DNA from: Alphaproteobacteria bacterium MedPE-SWcel | GTDB taxonomy: Bacteria; Pseudomonadota; Alphaproteobacteria; Rhodobacterales; Rhodobacteraceae | Reading direction: 5' to 3' | Length of the DNA stretch: 64,000 nucleotides | Assembly: GCA_001874255.1 (NCBI GenBank) | Contig: MPDC01000006.1 | Coordinates: forward strand, 82,870 to 146,869 | Part shown: positions 45,657 through 55,262 of the stretch, piece by piece | Numbering within the stretch: position 1 is the first letter of the stretch | Layout of the letters: the number at the start of each line of letters is the position of its first letter | Made by a program: the position numbers and the translations under genes | Notes under the pieces: model-generated | What the model was told of the DNA's origin: nothing | Database searches by the model: none | Seen by the model: only the letters and a program-made list of their open reading frames with translations

Positions 45657-46730
45657 ATGGCGGATCTATTGACCATGAAGGACGACAAGAAGAGCGGCGA
45701 CAAGAAAAAGGCTCTGGACAGCGCGCTGGCCCAGATCGAACGGCAGTTCGGCAAGGGCTCGATCATGAAGCTTGGGGATGGAACGGCTCTGCAGGAGATC
45801 GAAGCCAGCTCCACCGGGTCGCTGGGGCTGGACATCGCGCTTGGCATCGGTGGTCTGCCGATGGGCCGCATCGTGGAAATCTACGGGCCGGAAAGCTCGG
45901 GCAAGACCACGCTCACGCTGCACTGCATTGCCGAACAGCAAAAAAAGGGCGGTGTCTGCGCCTTTGTGGATGCCGAGCACGCGCTCGATCCGCAATACGC
46001 CAGGAAACTTGGCGTTGATCTGGACGAATTGCTGATTTCACAACCCGATACCGGCGAACAGGCGCTCGAGATCACCGACACGCTGGTGCGCTCCGGCGCG
46101 GTCAATATGGTGATCGTCGACTCCGTGGCGGCTCTCACTCCCAAGTCGGAGCTTGAGGGCGACATGGGCGACAGCAGCGTCGGGGTGCACGCGCGTTTGA
46201 TGAGTCAGGCAATGCGCAAGCTCACCGGTTCGATCAGCCGGTCCAAATGCATGGTCATCTTTATCAACCAGATCCGCATGAAGATCGGCGTCATGTTCGG
46301 CTCGCCCGAGACAACGACCGGTGGAAATGCGCTGAAATTCTACTCTTCCGTGCGGCTGGACATTCGCCGCATCGGGGCCGTCAAGGACCGCGATGAGGTT
46401 GTCGGAAACAGCACGCGGGTCAAGGTGGTGAAGAACAAGGTCGCCCCGCCGTTCAAGCAGGTGGAGTTCGACATCATGTACGGCGAAGGGATCTCCAAGA
46501 TGGGCGAGCTGCTTGACCTTGGCGTGATTGCCGGTGTCGTGAACAAATCCGGGGCCTGGTTTTCATACGGGGATGAACGGATTGGTCAGGGACGGGAAAA
46601 CGCCAAGACCTACCTGCGCGAAAACAGTCGCATCGCTCTGGAAATCGAAGACAAGATCCGGGCTGCACATGGTCTGGAGTTCGACATGCCGCCAGAAGAA
46701 AAAGATGACGACGTATTATTCGAAGGCTGA
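45657..46730 (+). CDS. recA: Recombinase RecA
   Basis: RecA forms filaments on single-stranded DNA for homologous recombination and triggers LexA self-cleavage. The 357-residue protein has Walker [14 protein letters not shown] (about 79-91), Walker [12 protein letters not shown], the L1/L2 DNA-binding loops ([15 protein letters not shown]) and an acidic C terminus ([13 protein letters not shown]). The ATG at 45657 follows agaaggatacggg. The MOSC gene begins two bases after the stop, so they are probably cotranscribed. Regulation by LexA is predicted from the box upstream. Confidence 0.99.
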   Translation: MADLLTMKDDKKSGDKKKALDSALAQIERQFGKGSIMKLGDGTALQEIEASSTGSLGLDIALGIGGLPMGRIVEIYGPESSGKTTLTLHCIAEQQKKGGVCAFVDAEHALDPQYARKLGVDLDELLISQPDTGEQALEITDTLVRSGAVNMVIVDSVAALTPKSELEGDMGDSSVGVHARLMSQAMRKLTGSISRSKCMVIFINQIRMKIGVMFGSPETTTGGNALKFYSSVRLDIRRIGAVKDRDEVVGNSTRVKVVKNKVAPPFKQVEFDIMYGEGISKMGELLDLGVIAGVVNKSGAWFSYGDERIGQGRENAKTYLRENSRIALEIEDKIRAAHGLEFDMPPEEKDDDVLFEG

Positions 46731-46732
46731 CG

Positions 46733-47278
46733 ATGCACGTCACGCGTGAAGATCTGGACGCGGCGCTGCCGCATGTGATGGCTGCCCCAAAGGACGGGGC
46801 GGCCATTTCCATGTTGTGCCTGCGGCCGGGGTATAACCAACGCAATTTCGTCGATGAAATTGCGGTCACACCTGAGGCAGGCATTGCGGGCGAGCGTTGG
46901 TCCACACGCCCCTGGATGCGGCTGGAAGACGGCAGCCCGCACCCTGGCATCCAGATTTCCATTCTCCCACGGCGGGTTTTGGATTTGGTCTGGCAGGAGC
47001 GCGAGAAAACCCCTCATCCCGGTGATACCTTCATCGTGGATATGGATCTCTCAGCCTCCAACCTCCCTGAAGGCCAGCTGTTGCAGGTCGGCTCCGCCAG
47101 ATTGCGCGTGTCTGATATATTCAATGAAGGCTGTGTGAAGTGGAAAGTCCGCTACGGTGCCGCGGCCAAGGAGTGGGTCGAGACTGCCGAAAATCGCCCC
47201 CTGCGCCTGCGCGGTATCCTGTGTTCGGTCGAAAATGCAGGCACATTTCGAACCGGCGACCGCCTGACCAAGGCGTGA
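46733..47278 (+). CDS. MOSC-domain protein
   Basis: The 181-residue protein matches the MOSC family, which is involved in metal-sulfur cluster chemistry (molybdenum cofactor sulfuration or related sulfur transfer). Visible landmarks are ISMLCLRPGYNQRNFVDEI, GIAGERWSTRPWM and the likely sulfur-carrying cysteine in EGCVKWKVRYG. The C-terminal part ends RLRGILCSVENAGTFRTGDRL. It follows recA by two bases and has a gaaggctgacg ribosome site. The physiological partner is unknown. Confidence 0.8.
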   Translation: MHVTREDLDAALPHVMAAPKDGAAISMLCLRPGYNQRNFVDEIAVTPEAGIAGERWSTRPWMRLEDGSPHPGIQISILPRRVLDLVWQEREKTPHPGDTFIVDMDLSASNLPEGQLLQVGSARLRVSDIFNEGCVKWKVRYGAAAKEWVETAENRPLRLRGILCSVENAGTFRTGDRLTKA

Positions 47279-47396
47279 CGCGGGATTTGTGCGAAAACAA
47301 GGGAATACGGTCCCCGTGCTTTGGGCGGTGGACAGGCCTGCGCGGGCGCGATAAACCGCCTAGGACTGTCACATTCACTTCAGAGAGCCGCGTTAT

Positions 47397-50051
47397 ATGC
47401 CCAGCTTGAACGACATCCGGTCGACCTTCCTCAATTACTTTGCCAAGCAGGGCCACGAGGTTGTGGACTCCAGTCCGCTGGTGCCGCGCAACGACCCGAC
47501 TTTGATGTTCACCAACTCCGGCATGGTGCAGTTCAAGAACTGTTTCACCGGTTTGGAAAAGCGGGACTATGTGCGCGCGACCACCGCGCAAAAATGCGTC
47601 CGCGCCGGCGGCAAGCACAACGACCTCGACAACGTCGGGTATACCGCGCGCCATCACACGTTCTTTGAAATGCTGGGCAATTTCTCCTTCGGCGACTATT
47701 TCAAGGAGGAGGCAATTCCCTACGCGTGGGAATTGATCACCCGAGAGTTCGGAATTCCGCAGGATAAACTCTATACGACGGTTTATCACAACGACGACGA
47801 AGCCTTTGAAATATGGAAGAAAGTCGGCGTACCAGAGAGCCGGATCATCCGGATCGCCACGTCTGACAATTTCTGGCAGATGGGGCCGACGGGGCCCTGT
47901 GGCCCCTGTACCGAGATCTTTTTCGACCACGGAGACCATATCTGGGGCGGGCCTCCGGGCTCTCCCGAGGAAGACGGCGACCGTTTCATCGAGATCTGGA
48001 ACGTGGTCTTCATGCAAAACGAGCAGTTCGAGGACGGCTCGATGAAGGCGCTGGACATGCAGTCGATTGACACCGGCATGGGGCTGGAGCGCATCGGCGC
48101 CTTGTTGCAGGGCAGCCACGACAACTATGATACCGACCTGTTCAAATCACTGATCGAGGCCTCGGCGGATGTCACCAATGTCGACCCCTATGGTGATCAG
48201 AATGTCCATCACCGGGTCATCGCCGACCACCTGCGTTCGACCTCTTTCCTGATGGCCGATGGCGTCACGCCGTCCAATGATGGCCGGGGCTATGTGCTCC
48301 GCCGGATTATGCGGCGCGCCATGCGTCATGCGCATTTGCTGGGTGCGAAAGATCCCGTCATGCACCGTCTGGTGCCTGCTCTGGTGCAGCAGATGGGGGC
48401 CGCCTACCCGGAGCTGGGGCGGGCGCAGTCGATGATCGAAGAGACGCTCAAGCAGGAAGAAACCCGGTTCAAGCAAACCCTGGACCGGGGTCTGAAGCTT
48501 CTGGATGACGAACTGTCCGATCTTGAGGATGGCGCCCCCTTGCCGGGTGCGGCGGCCTTCAAACTCTATGATACTTTTGGCTTTCCGCTTGACCTGACGC
48601 AGGACGCCCTGCGTGAAAAAGGGCGCGACGTCGACACCGAGGGATTTGACAGCGCCATGGCCGAGCAGAAGGCCAAGGCCCGTGCAGCCTGGGCAGGATC
48701 TGGCGAGGCGGTCGACAGTACGATCTGGTTTGACATCGCCGACAGCAAAGGCACCACGGATTTCCTCGGGTATGAAACCGAGCGCGCCGAAGGGCAGATC
48801 CTGGCGCTGGTCAAGGACGGCGCCGAAGTGAATGAGGCAGGCGAGGGCGACCGTGTCCAGGTGGTGCTGAACCAAACGCCGTTCTACGCGGAATCCGGTG
48901 GCCAGGTTGGCGACCAGGGTCAGATCCGGGTCGATGGCGGCCTTCTGCAGGTGGTGGACACGAAAAAGGTGGCTGGCGTCTTCATCCACATCGCTGACGT
49001 TGCCAGTGGTTTGGTGACCACCGGTGCCGCCGCACAGCTGGAGGTCGATCACGCCCGCCGTTCGGCCATTCGCGCAAACCATTCTGCGACGCATCTGTTG
49101 CACGAGGCCCTGCGTGAGACGCTGGGCGATCACGTGGCACAGCGCGGCTCGCTCAATGCCGATGATCGTCTGCGGTTCGACTTCAGCCATACCAAGGCGC
49201 TCAGCGAGGCGGAATTGCTGAAAGTTGCAAGCGACGTCAATGCCTTCGTGCGCCAGAATACCCCAGTCGAGACCCGGATCATGACGCCCGACGATGCCCG
49301 TGCGCTTGGGGCGCAGGCGCTGTTTGGTGAAAAATACGGCGATGAGGTCCGTGTGGTTTCCATGGGCACCGCGGCGACGGGCAAAGGTCTGGCCGGCGAC
49401 ACCTACTCGATCGAATTATGTGGCGGAACCCATGTGAAGCAGACCGGGGATATCGGCACCTTCGTCATTCTGGGCGACAGTGCTTCTTCCGCCGGGGTGC
49501 GCCGTATCGAGGCGCTGACGGGGGCTGCCGCATTCGATCATCTGGAGCGGGAAGCCGCCCGTATGGCCGAGGTTGCGACCGCGCTCAAGGCGCAGCCTGC
49601 CGACGTCATGGACCGGCTGAAAGCATTGATGGACGAACGCAAAGCCCTGCAGAACGAGATTTCCAATCTCAAGCAGCAAATTGCCATGGGCGGCGGCAGC
49701 GAAGGCGGCGCGGAGTCCAAGAGCATCGGCGGCAAGAGCTTTGTCGGTCAGGCGCTGCAGGGCGTCTCCGGCAAGGATCTGCGCGGATTGATCGATGCGC
49801 ACAAACAGAAAATCGGCTCTGGTGTGATCCTGCTGATTGCCGAGGACGATGGCAAGGTCGCGGTCGCTGCCGGGGTGACGGATGATCTGACGGCCGAGAT
49901 TTCTGCGGTTGATGTTCTCAAGGCTGCGGTTCCCGCAGTCGGTGGAAAGGGCGGTGGCGGCCGCCCTGACATGGCACAGGGAGGCGGCAAGGATTTCGCC
50001 GGAGCCGACAAAGCCATCGCGGCGGCAGAGGCGTTCCTGGCCGGAGTATGA
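47397..50051 (+). CDS. alaS: Alanyl-tRNA synthetase
   Basis: The enzyme charges tRNA-Ala with alanine. The 884-residue protein is full length. The class II catalytic part occupies the first 450 residues (motif with [17 protein letters not shown] near 85), followed by the editing domain with [11 protein letters not shown] at about 561 and the zinc motif [15 protein letters not shown] near 674, and the C-terminal DHHA1 region with glycine-rich [16 protein letters not shown]. The start is ATG 47397 after agagagccgcgttat. It starts 118 bases after the MOSC stop. Confidence 0.99.
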   Translation: MPSLNDIRSTFLNYFAKQGHEVVDSSPLVPRNDPTLMFTNSGMVQFKNCFTGLEKRDYVRATTAQKCVRAGGKHNDLDNVGYTARHHTFFEMLGNFSFGDYFKEEAIPYAWELITREFGIPQDKLYTTVYHNDDEAFEIWKKVGVPESRIIRIATSDNFWQMGPTGPCGPCTEIFFDHGDHIWGGPPGSPEEDGDRFIEIWNVVFMQNEQFEDGSMKALDMQSIDTGMGLERIGALLQGSHDNYDTDLFKSLIEASADVTNVDPYGDQNVHHRVIADHLRSTSFLMADGVTPSNDGRGYVLRRIMRRAMRHAHLLGAKDPVMHRLVPALVQQMGAAYPELGRAQSMIEETLKQEETRFKQTLDRGLKLLDDELSDLEDGAPLPGAAAFKLYDTFGFPLDLTQDALREKGRDVDTEGFDSAMAEQKAKARAAWAGSGEAVDSTIWFDIADSKGTTDFLGYETERAEGQILALVKDGAEVNEAGEGDRVQVVLNQTPFYAESGGQVGDQGQIRVDGGLLQVVDTKKVAGVFIHIADVASGLVTTGAAAQLEVDHARRSAIRANHSATHLLHEALRETLGDHVAQRGSLNADDRLRFDFSHTKALSEAELLKVASDVNAFVRQNTPVETRIMTPDDARALGAQALFGEKYGDEVRVVSMGTAATGKGLAGDTYSIELCGGTHVKQTGDIGTFVILGDSASSAGVRRIEALTGAAAFDHLEREAARMAEVATALKAQPADVMDRLKALMDERKALQNEISNLKQQIAMGGGSEGGAESKSIGGKSFVGQALQGVSGKDLRGLIDAHKQKIGSGVILLIAEDDGKVAVAAGVTDDLTAEISAVDVLKAAVPAVGGKGGGGRPDMAQGGGKDFAGADKAIAAAEAFLAGV

Positions 50052-50126
50052 CGGATTGAACGGTGGGCGCGGGTTCACAGGGAACCCGTGCGGACCGAGG
50101 ATGACCAAAGGAAATAGGAGGCCAAG

Positions 50127-50414
50127 ATGCCTGCACTGTGGATTGCACATGTTACCGTGACCGATGCGGAGGCCTACGGCAAATATGCCGAGCTGGCGGG
50201 ACCGGCGATTGCCAAGCACGGCGGGGAATTCATCGCCAGAGGAGGCCGGTTCGTTCAGCTTGAGGGCAAGGAGCGCCCCCGGAATGTGGTGGCGAAATTC
50301 CCAAGCGTGGACGCCGCAGTCGAGTGTTACCACAGTCCTGAATACCAGGAAGCGCTAGGGCATGCACGGAATGCGTCGGAGCGCGAATTGATGGTGGTCG
50401 AGACGAGCGACTGA
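50127..50414 (+). CDS. DUF1330 family protein
   Basis: The 95-residue protein (MPALWIAHVTVTDAEAYGKYAELAGPAIAKHGGEF...) is a DUF1330 member of the dimeric alpha/beta-barrel superfamily. The core GGEFIARGGRFVQLEGKERPRNVVAKFPS and YHSPEYQEALGHARNASERELMVVE match the family. The function is unknown. A strong ggaaataggaggc ribosome site precedes the ATG. An intrinsic terminator follows the stop. Confidence 0.9.
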   Translation: MPALWIAHVTVTDAEAYGKYAELAGPAIAKHGGEFIARGGRFVQLEGKERPRNVVAKFPSVDAAVECYHSPEYQEALGHARNASERELMVVETSD

Positions 50415-50440
50415 CGAAGTCTACCGATATATTTGCAAAG

Positions 50441-50466
50441 AAGGGCACCCTTGGGTGCCCTTTGTT
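50441..50466 (+). terminator. Intrinsic terminator after the DUF1330 gene
   Basis: AAGGGCACC (50441-50449) pairs with GGTGCCCTT (50454-50462) around the loop CTTG, and is followed by TGTTTT. It ends the alaS-DUF1330 unit. Confidence 0.8.
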
Positions 50467-50530
50467 TTGCCGGAAGCGTCGTTTGCCCGGAAGAACGGAA
50501 CATTTGCTCTGCTCCATGAGTTCGCAAACA

Positions 50531-50560
50531 AAAAGGCCGCCAAATCTGGCGGCCTTTTGC
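50531..50560 (-). terminator. Two-way terminator, mainly for typA
   Basis: GGCCGCC (50535-50541) and GGCGGCC (50548-50554) form a perfect 7-base stem. On the minus strand it is followed by TTTTTGTTT, fitting typA. The plus strand also ends in TTTT. Confidence 0.8.
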
Positions 50561-50573
50561 GATCTTGCAGAGA

Positions 50574-52394
50574 TTACTGGTTGGCTTTGGCCATCCGCTT
50601 GCGCTCATGCGGATCCAGATAGCGTTTGCGCAGGCGCACGGAGCTTGGCGTGACCTCGACCAGCTCATCGTCGTTGATATAGGCAATTGCCTCTTCCAGA
50701 GAAAGCGTGATCGGCGTTGTCAGACGGACTGCATCATCCGTGCCTGACGCTCGGACGTTGGTCAGTTTCTTGCCCTTCAGCGGGTTCACCTCGAGATCGT
50801 TTTCCCGGCTGTGCTCGCCGATGATCATCCCCTGGTAGATATCGGCCTGGGCGCCGATGAACATCTTGCCACGCTCTTCGAGGTTCCAAAGCGCATATGC
50901 CACGGATTGACCGTTCTCCATCGAGATCAGCACACCGGCCCGACGTCCGGGGATGGCACCCTTGTGTGCGGTCCAGCCGTGAAACACGCGGTTCAGGACC
51001 CCGGTTCCGCGGGTATCTGTCAGAAACTCGCCGTGGTAGCCGATCAGCCCGCGCGAGGGCACATGGGCGATGATCCGGGTCTTGCCCGCACCGGCCGGCT
51101 TCATCTCGACCAGTTCACCCTTGCGATTGCCGGTGAGCTTTTCGATCACCACGCCAGAGTATTCGTCGTCCACGTCGATGGTGGCTTCTTCGACAGGCTC
51201 CATCCGCTGGCCGTTTTCTTCCTTGAACAGAACCTGCGGGCGGGAGATCGAGAGCTCGAACCCTTCGCGACGCATGTTCTCGATCAAGACGCCCATCTGG
51301 AGTTCGCCACGACCGGCGACTTCAAATGCCTCACCGCCGGGCGTGTCGGTCACCTGGATGGCGACGTTCAGCTCTGCCTCTTTCATCAGACGATCACGAA
51401 TGACGCGGGACTGGACCTTTTTACCATCGCGGCCCGCCAACGGACTGTCGTTGATGCCGAAGGTGACGGTGATGGTGGGCGGATCGATCGGCTGCGCGGG
51501 CAGGGCCTCGGTGACGGAAGTATCCACCAGCGAGTCCGCAACCGTGGCCTTGGTCATGCCGGCCAGGGTGACGATATCGCCTGCTTCGGCCAGATCGATC
51601 GGCTGCTGGGACAGGCCGCGGAAGGCGAGGATCTTGGTGCAGCGGAAGTTCTCGATCAGCTCGCCCTCACGGGTCAGCGCCTTGAGGCTTTCGCCGACCT
51701 TGAGGGTGCCGCTTTCAACACGGCCGGTCAGAATGCGGCCCATGAAAGGGTCCGAGCTGAGGGTCGTGGCCAGCATGCGGAAGGGATCGTTCATCTGTGC
51801 GATCTGCTTCGGGGCGGGCACGTGTTGGACAACCAGATCAAACAGCGCCGAGAGATCCTTGCGCGGGCCGTCAAGCTCCATATCGGCCCAGCCAGACCGG
51901 CCGGATGCATACATCGAGGGGAAATCGAGCTGATCGTCATCGGCACCGAGGTTGGCGAACAGATCAAAGCATTCGTCCAGCGCCCGGTCCGGCTCGGCAT
52001 CGGGCTTGTCGACCTTGTTCAGGACAACGATCGGACGCAGCCCCAGCGCAAGGGCCTTGGAGGTCACGAATTTGGTCTGCGGCATCGGGCCTTCGGCGGC
52101 ATCGACCAACAGGACAACACCGTCGACCATCGACAGAATGCGTTCCACTTCGCCGCCAAAGTCGGCGTGGCCGGGCGTGTCGACGATATTGATACGCGTG
52201 CCCTTCCACTCGACCGAGGTGGCTTTGGCGAGGATGGTGATGCCGCGCTCGCGTTCCAGGTCGTTGGAATCCATGGCGCGTTCTGCAACGGCCTGGTTTT
52301 CGCGGAACGCACCGGATTGTTTCAGTAGCTCGTCAACCAGGGTCGTTTTACCGTGGTCGACGTGCGCGATGATCGCAATATTGCGCAGGTCCAT
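50574..52394 (-). CDS. typA: Ribosome-associated GTPase TypA/BipA
   Basis: BipA is a translational GTPase that assists 50S assembly and stress responses. The 606-residue protein has the GTP-binding motifs AHVDHGKTT (G1, about 10-18), [12 protein letters not shown] (G3) and NKVDKPDAE (G4), elongation-factor-like domains II and III, and the C-terminal [54 protein letters not shown], characteristic of TypA. The ATG is at 52394. A two-way terminator follows its stop. It is convergent with the DUF1330 gene. Confidence 0.98.
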   Translation of the reverse strand: MDLRNIAIIAHVDHGKTTLVDELLKQSGAFRENQAVAERAMDSNDLERERGITILAKATSVEWKGTRINIVDTPGHADFGGEVERILSMVDGVVLLVDAAEGPMPQTKFVTSKALALGLRPIVVLNKVDKPDAEPDRALDECFDLFANLGADDDQLDFPSMYASGRSGWADMELDGPRKDLSALFDLVVQHVPAPKQIAQMNDPFRMLATTLSSDPFMGRILTGRVESGTLKVGESLKALTREGELIENFRCTKILAFRGLSQQPIDLAEAGDIVTLAGMTKATVADSLVDTSVTEALPAQPIDPPTITVTFGINDSPLAGRDGKKVQSRVIRDRLMKEAELNVAIQVTDTPGGEAFEVAGRGELQMGVLIENMRREGFELSISRPQVLFKEENGQRMEPVEEATIDVDDEYSGVVIEKLTGNRKGELVEMKPAGAGKTRIIAHVPSRGLIGYHGEFLTDTRGTGVLNRVFHGWTAHKGAIPGRRAGVLISMENGQSVAYALWNLEERGKMFIGAQADIYQGMIIGEHSRENDLEVNPLKGKKLTNVRASGTDDAVRLTTPITLSLEEAIAYINDDELVEVTPSSVRLRKRYLDPHERKRMAKANQ

Positions 52395-52511
52395 GACGTA
52401 TGCCTTTAAATGGAGGTTGCCGCGCGCATACCGCGATACCCCGCCAAAGGCCAGAGGAAATGCGATCTGTGACTGTTTCAGACGCTGCGCTGCCGCAATG
52501 GCAACATGGTT

Positions 52512-52841
52512 TCAATGACTGGCGCTGGTGGAGAACAGATGGATGACCAGAATACCCGCAATGATGAGGCCCATTCCCAGAACTGCCGGCAGGTCGATCC
52601 GTTGGCCGAAGACGATAAAACCGATGGCCGCGATCAGGACGATGCCGAGGCCGGACCAGATGGCATAGACAATCCCGACCGGCATGACCTTCAATGTGAG
52701 GCTCATCAGGAAAAACGAGGCGCCATAGGCGATGATGACGATCACGACCGGCACCAGCCGCGTAAACTGCTGACTGGCCTGCAGAGCGGTGGTTCCGATC
52801 GTTTCGGCAAGAACGGCGGCGAGCAGGTAGACGTAGTGCAT
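52512..52841 (-). CDS. Small multidrug resistance (SMR/EmrE-type) transporter
   Basis: This 109-residue protein has four membrane spans. The essential membrane glutamate is in the first span ([15 protein letters not shown], about residue 13). The later signature [26 protein letters not shown] is typical of EmrE/QacE-like SMR exporters, which exchange protons for cationic drugs or quaternary ammonium compounds. The start at 52841 follows agaggacacgag. The frame continues to 53102 but without similarity. A GC-rich region with short tandem repeats lies upstream. Confidence 0.9.
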   Translation of the reverse strand: MHYVYLLAAVLAETIGTTALQASQQFTRLVPVVIVIIAYGASFFLMSLTLKVMPVGIVYAIWSGLGIVLIAAIGFIVFGQRIDLPAVLGMGLIIAGILVIHLFSTSASH

Positions 52842-52930
52842 CTCGTGTCCTCTGGCATTGGTGCTGCAGGCCCTTGAAATCCTGTCGCATGCCCGGATGC
52901 AAGAAGAGAGTGACAGGACTGCGAAATGCG

Positions 52931-52998
52931 CCAGAAAGACTGTACGCCAGAAAGGCAGTACACCAGAAGCTGGAAGCCAGAAGCTGGAAGACTGTGCG
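52931..52998. repeat. Short tandem repeat array, CCAGAA-based
   Basis: Four consecutive units each begin with CCAGAA: two 16-base units (52931 and 52947) and two identical 14-base units CCAGAAGCTGGAAG (52963-52976 and 52977-52990). The array touches the last codons of the tandem-HD gene (its stop is at 52999) and lies 90-150 bases upstream of the SMR gene start. Function unknown. Confidence 0.7.
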
Positions 52999-54165
52999 CT
53001 AGAGGCGGTTATTTGCCGCGAACCAAGGCAAGAGCAGCGCGCGGAGATGCGTCCAGACATTTGGCACCCCGCGGGCAACCTTGCTGCCGACCCGCGTTTC
53101 AAGCTGGGGCAGGCTCACGTCATAGTCCACCCAACTGCCGCCGCCGTTGGCAAGGTTCAACAGCACCGGCTGTATGCGGTCTATGGATTTGGCAAAGATT
53201 GCATCGGCGCTTTCTGCCGCTTCGAATTCCTGCCACAGATCCATGCATATTTCGGATTGCGGCATCGGCAGCAGACCAAATATCCGGCGCGCGGCGTCAC
53301 ATTCCGCAGCCTCGATCCGCGCCGTCTCAGCGGCATCGGGCGCGGAATGTATCGGAACGTCACCGGCATCGATTTCCACCAGATCGTGCAGCAGCAGCAT
53401 GGTCAGCACGCGGTCGAGCTCTATTCCGGCCAGGCTATGCGGCGACAGGATCCAAGCATACATCATGATGTGCCAGCTGTGTTCGGCAGAATTTTCCAGT
53501 CGGGTTCCGGCGGCAATCTTCGATGCGCGCAACACGGTCTTGAGCTTGTCCGCTTCTGACAGAAACATCAGGCGCGCGGCAAAGGCGTCGTCGGGCAGGG
53601 AGGCCCCCGCAATCAATGACAGTGCGGCGTGATAGGCCTCGGGAAACCGGTCCTCGAGACAGGTGGCCCGGCCGGTGGACAGGTTTTCCCGAACGACACG
53701 CAGGTGATCGGGCAACGGCTGATCCGCATACAGTGTCTGAAAGATTGGCTGACAGTAATCCAGGGCCTTGGCAAAGCGGGCATCGGCGCTTTCGGCCAGT
53801 TCAAACTCTTCCCAGAGCGCGGTCAGCTCGCGCCCCTGTTCCGGCGGCAACAAACCAAAGATCCGACGCTGAGCCTGCTGCTCGGCCTCTGCCACCGCAT
53901 CCCAGTTCGTCGGTTCGTCAATCGGGTGGTCACCGACGTCAATTTCGACGATGTCATGAAGCAACAGCATCCGGATGACCCGCGGAATGGAAACCTCCGC
54001 CGAAGCATAGGGCGCGAAAGCGAGCGCATACAGCGCCAGATGCCAGCTGTGCTCTGCGGAGTTCTCGGGACGACTGCCGTCCAGCAGCAAGTTCTGGCGA
54101 TCCACCTCGCGCAGACGTTCGATTTCGGACAGGAATTCGAATTGCTGCTGTAGGGATGTTGTCAT
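52999..54165 (-). CDS. Tandem HD-domain protein (YfbR/HDDC2-like duplicated)
   Basis: The 388-residue protein contains two copies of the HD hydrolase fold: the first (about 1-180) shows ENSAEHSWHLALYAL and RMLLLHDIVEIDVGDHP, and the second (about 200-388) shows ENSAEHSWHIMMYAW and TMLLLHDLVEIDAGDVP. HD proteins of this family (YfbR-like) are metal-dependent 5'-deoxynucleotidases or phosphohydrolases, usually single-domain proteins of about 190 residues. Both copies keep the key H..HD residues, so both may be active. Whether it is a true fusion or an old duplication cannot be told. It overlaps the small coiled-coil gene by four bases. Confidence 0.88.
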   Translation of the reverse strand: MTTSLQQQFEFLSEIERLREVDRQNLLLDGSRPENSAEHSWHLALYALAFAPYASAEVSIPRVIRMLLLHDIVEIDVGDHPIDEPTNWDAVAEAEQQAQRRIFGLLPPEQGRELTALWEEFELAESADARFAKALDYCQPIFQTLYADQPLPDHLRVVRENLSTGRATCLEDRFPEAYHAALSLIAGASLPDDAFAARLMFLSEADKLKTVLRASKIAAGTRLENSAEHSWHIMMYAWILSPHSLAGIELDRVLTMLLLHDLVEIDAGDVPIHSAPDAAETARIEAAECDAARRIFGLLPMPQSEICMDLWQEFEAAESADAIFAKSIDRIQPVLLNLANGGGSWVDYDVSLPQLETRVGSKVARGVPNVWTHLRALLLPWFAANNRL

Positions 54166-54425
54166 TTCGGGAGTTTGGCCTGATTTGCTTTTGCATCGGC
54201 CTCAAGTGCGGCCTTGGCTGCTTCGAGGCGGGCGTTGAGGAACGCCCGCGCCTTGCGCTCGGCCAGACGGACGCGGATTTCGGTCAGGAACGCTTCTTCG
54301 AGGGATTGCGAGGCCGCCCCAAGAACCTGGGCGACCTCCATGAACATGCGATCTTCATCTAGCGCATCCTGGACCTTGAGCGTATCCTCAGCCAATTGTG
54401 CGGCCAGCTCGTCCAGAGTGGACAT
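54162..54425 (-). CDS. Small helical protein
   Basis: The 87-residue protein is almost entirely helical and likely coiled-coil, very rich in Ala, Glu and Lys (LTEIRVRLAERKARAFLNARLEAAKAALEADAKANQ). I do not recognise a family. It overlaps the tandem-HD gene by four bases (ATGA), and its ATG shares one base with the hydrolase stop (TGATG), so the three genes are translationally coupled. It may be an accessory or assembly factor for the other two. Confidence 0.65.
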   Translation of the reverse strand: MSTLDELAAQLAEDTLKVQDALDEDRMFMEVAQVLGAASQSLEEAFLTEIRVRLAERKARAFLNARLEAAKAALEADAKANQAKLPK

Positions 54426-55078
54426 CAGCGCGAGCTTTCCGTCAGCCGCCGCTTCACATAATCGTTCACGCTGCCGATCATCGTATCCATGTGGCTGTCC
54501 TGGAAGAAGTGATCCGCGCCCTCGACTTCCGTATGGGTGATGGTGATTCCCTTCTGCTCGTGCAGTTTGTTCACAAGGTTCACGGTGTCCGCGGGCGGCG
54601 CCACGCGATCTGCCGTGCCATTGATGATCAAACCCGACGACGGGCAGGGCGCAAGGAAAGAGAAGTCATACATGTTGGCTGGCGGCGCAACCGAGATGAA
54701 CCCCGTGATCTCCGGGCGCCGCATCAGCAGCTGCATGCCGATCCAGGCGCCGAACGAAAACCCGGCAACCCAGCAATGCTTGGAGTTGTTGTTCATCGAT
54801 TGCAGATAATCCAGCGCCGAGGCGGCATCAGACAATTCGCCCACGCCCTGATCGTATTCGCCCTGCGACCGGCCGACACCGCGGAAATTGAACCGCAGAA
54901 CCGTAAAGCCCATATTGTAGAATGCATAGTGGAGGTTATAGACCACTTTGTTGTTCATCGTGCCGCCGAATTGCGGATGCGGATGCAACACGATTGCGAT
55001 CGGCGCGTCCTTTTCCTTTTGCGGGTGGTAACGGCCTTCCAGGCGTCCTTCGGGTCCGGGGAAAATGACCTCAGGCAT
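54425..55078 (-). CDS. Alpha/beta hydrolase
   Basis: The 217-residue protein matches dienelactone-hydrolase-like/esterase proteins. The nucleophile elbow is GFSFGAW (serine, about residue 100), preceded by the HPHPQFGGTMNNKVV oxyanion loop (HPHP typical of this subgroup) and followed by the C-terminal acid GTADRVAPP and the histidine EGADHFFQDS. The substrate is unknown. It starts at 55078. It opens a three-gene operon that shares a divergent control region with iscR. Confidence 0.9.
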   Translation of the reverse strand: MPEVIFPGPEGRLEGRYHPQKEKDAPIAIVLHPHPQFGGTMNNKVVYNLHYAFYNMGFTVLRFNFRGVGRSQGEYDQGVGELSDAASALDYLQSMNNNSKHCWVAGFSFGAWIGMQLLMRRPEITGFISVAPPANMYDFSFLAPCPSSGLIINGTADRVAPPADTVNLVNKLHEQKGITITHTEVEGADHFFQDSHMDTMIGSVNDYVKRRLTESSR

Positions 55079-55149
55079 GGGTGGGTGGATCCTACTCTCT
55101 TTTGGCGGGGTTGCCGGAGACAAATACTTGACGACTTTTCTCTGGCACC

Positions 55150-55164
55150 TTAGAACTATTCTAA
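55150..55164. promoter_or_regulatory. Irr/ICE-like iron box
   Basis: TTAGAA-cta-TTCTAA is a perfect 6-3-6 palindrome; with flanks it reads cTTAGAActaTTCTAAAg. This matches the Iron Control Element pattern (TTAGAA-N3-TTCTAA) bound by Irr. It lies 72 bases ahead of the hydrolase start and about 98 bases ahead of iscR. Confidence 0.6.
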
Positions 55165-55185
55165 AGAGGCGCGGGTTGGCACCAG

Positions 55186-55200
55186 CACCTTGTCAAGGTG
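55186..55200. promoter_or_regulatory. Palindrome CACCTTG-T-CAAGGTG
   Basis: A perfect 7-1-7 palindrome lies between the iron box and iscR. It could be an operator or form a small stem. No known regulator was matched. Confidence 0.45.
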
Positions 55201-55208
55201 AGATACGC

Positions 55209-55229
55209 ATTGACAGGGGTATCGTCAAT
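55209..55229. promoter_or_regulatory. Palindrome ATTGAC-N9-GTCAAT near iscR
   Basis: A perfect inverted repeat ends 33 bases upstream of the iscR start. Its half sites resemble those described for IscR-type iron-sulfur boxes in Rhodobacterales (TGA-N9-TCA), but here TGA and TCA are 11 bases apart, two longer than that pattern. It is a good candidate for autoregulation. Confidence 0.45.
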
Positions 55230-55262
55230 CGTTTGCTGCCTTTTCGGTGAAAGGGTGAAGAA

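Noticed and set aside
50811..52328. A 505-codon open frame antisense to typA
   Set aside because: Shadow of typA; composition and lack of any family features argue against a real gene.
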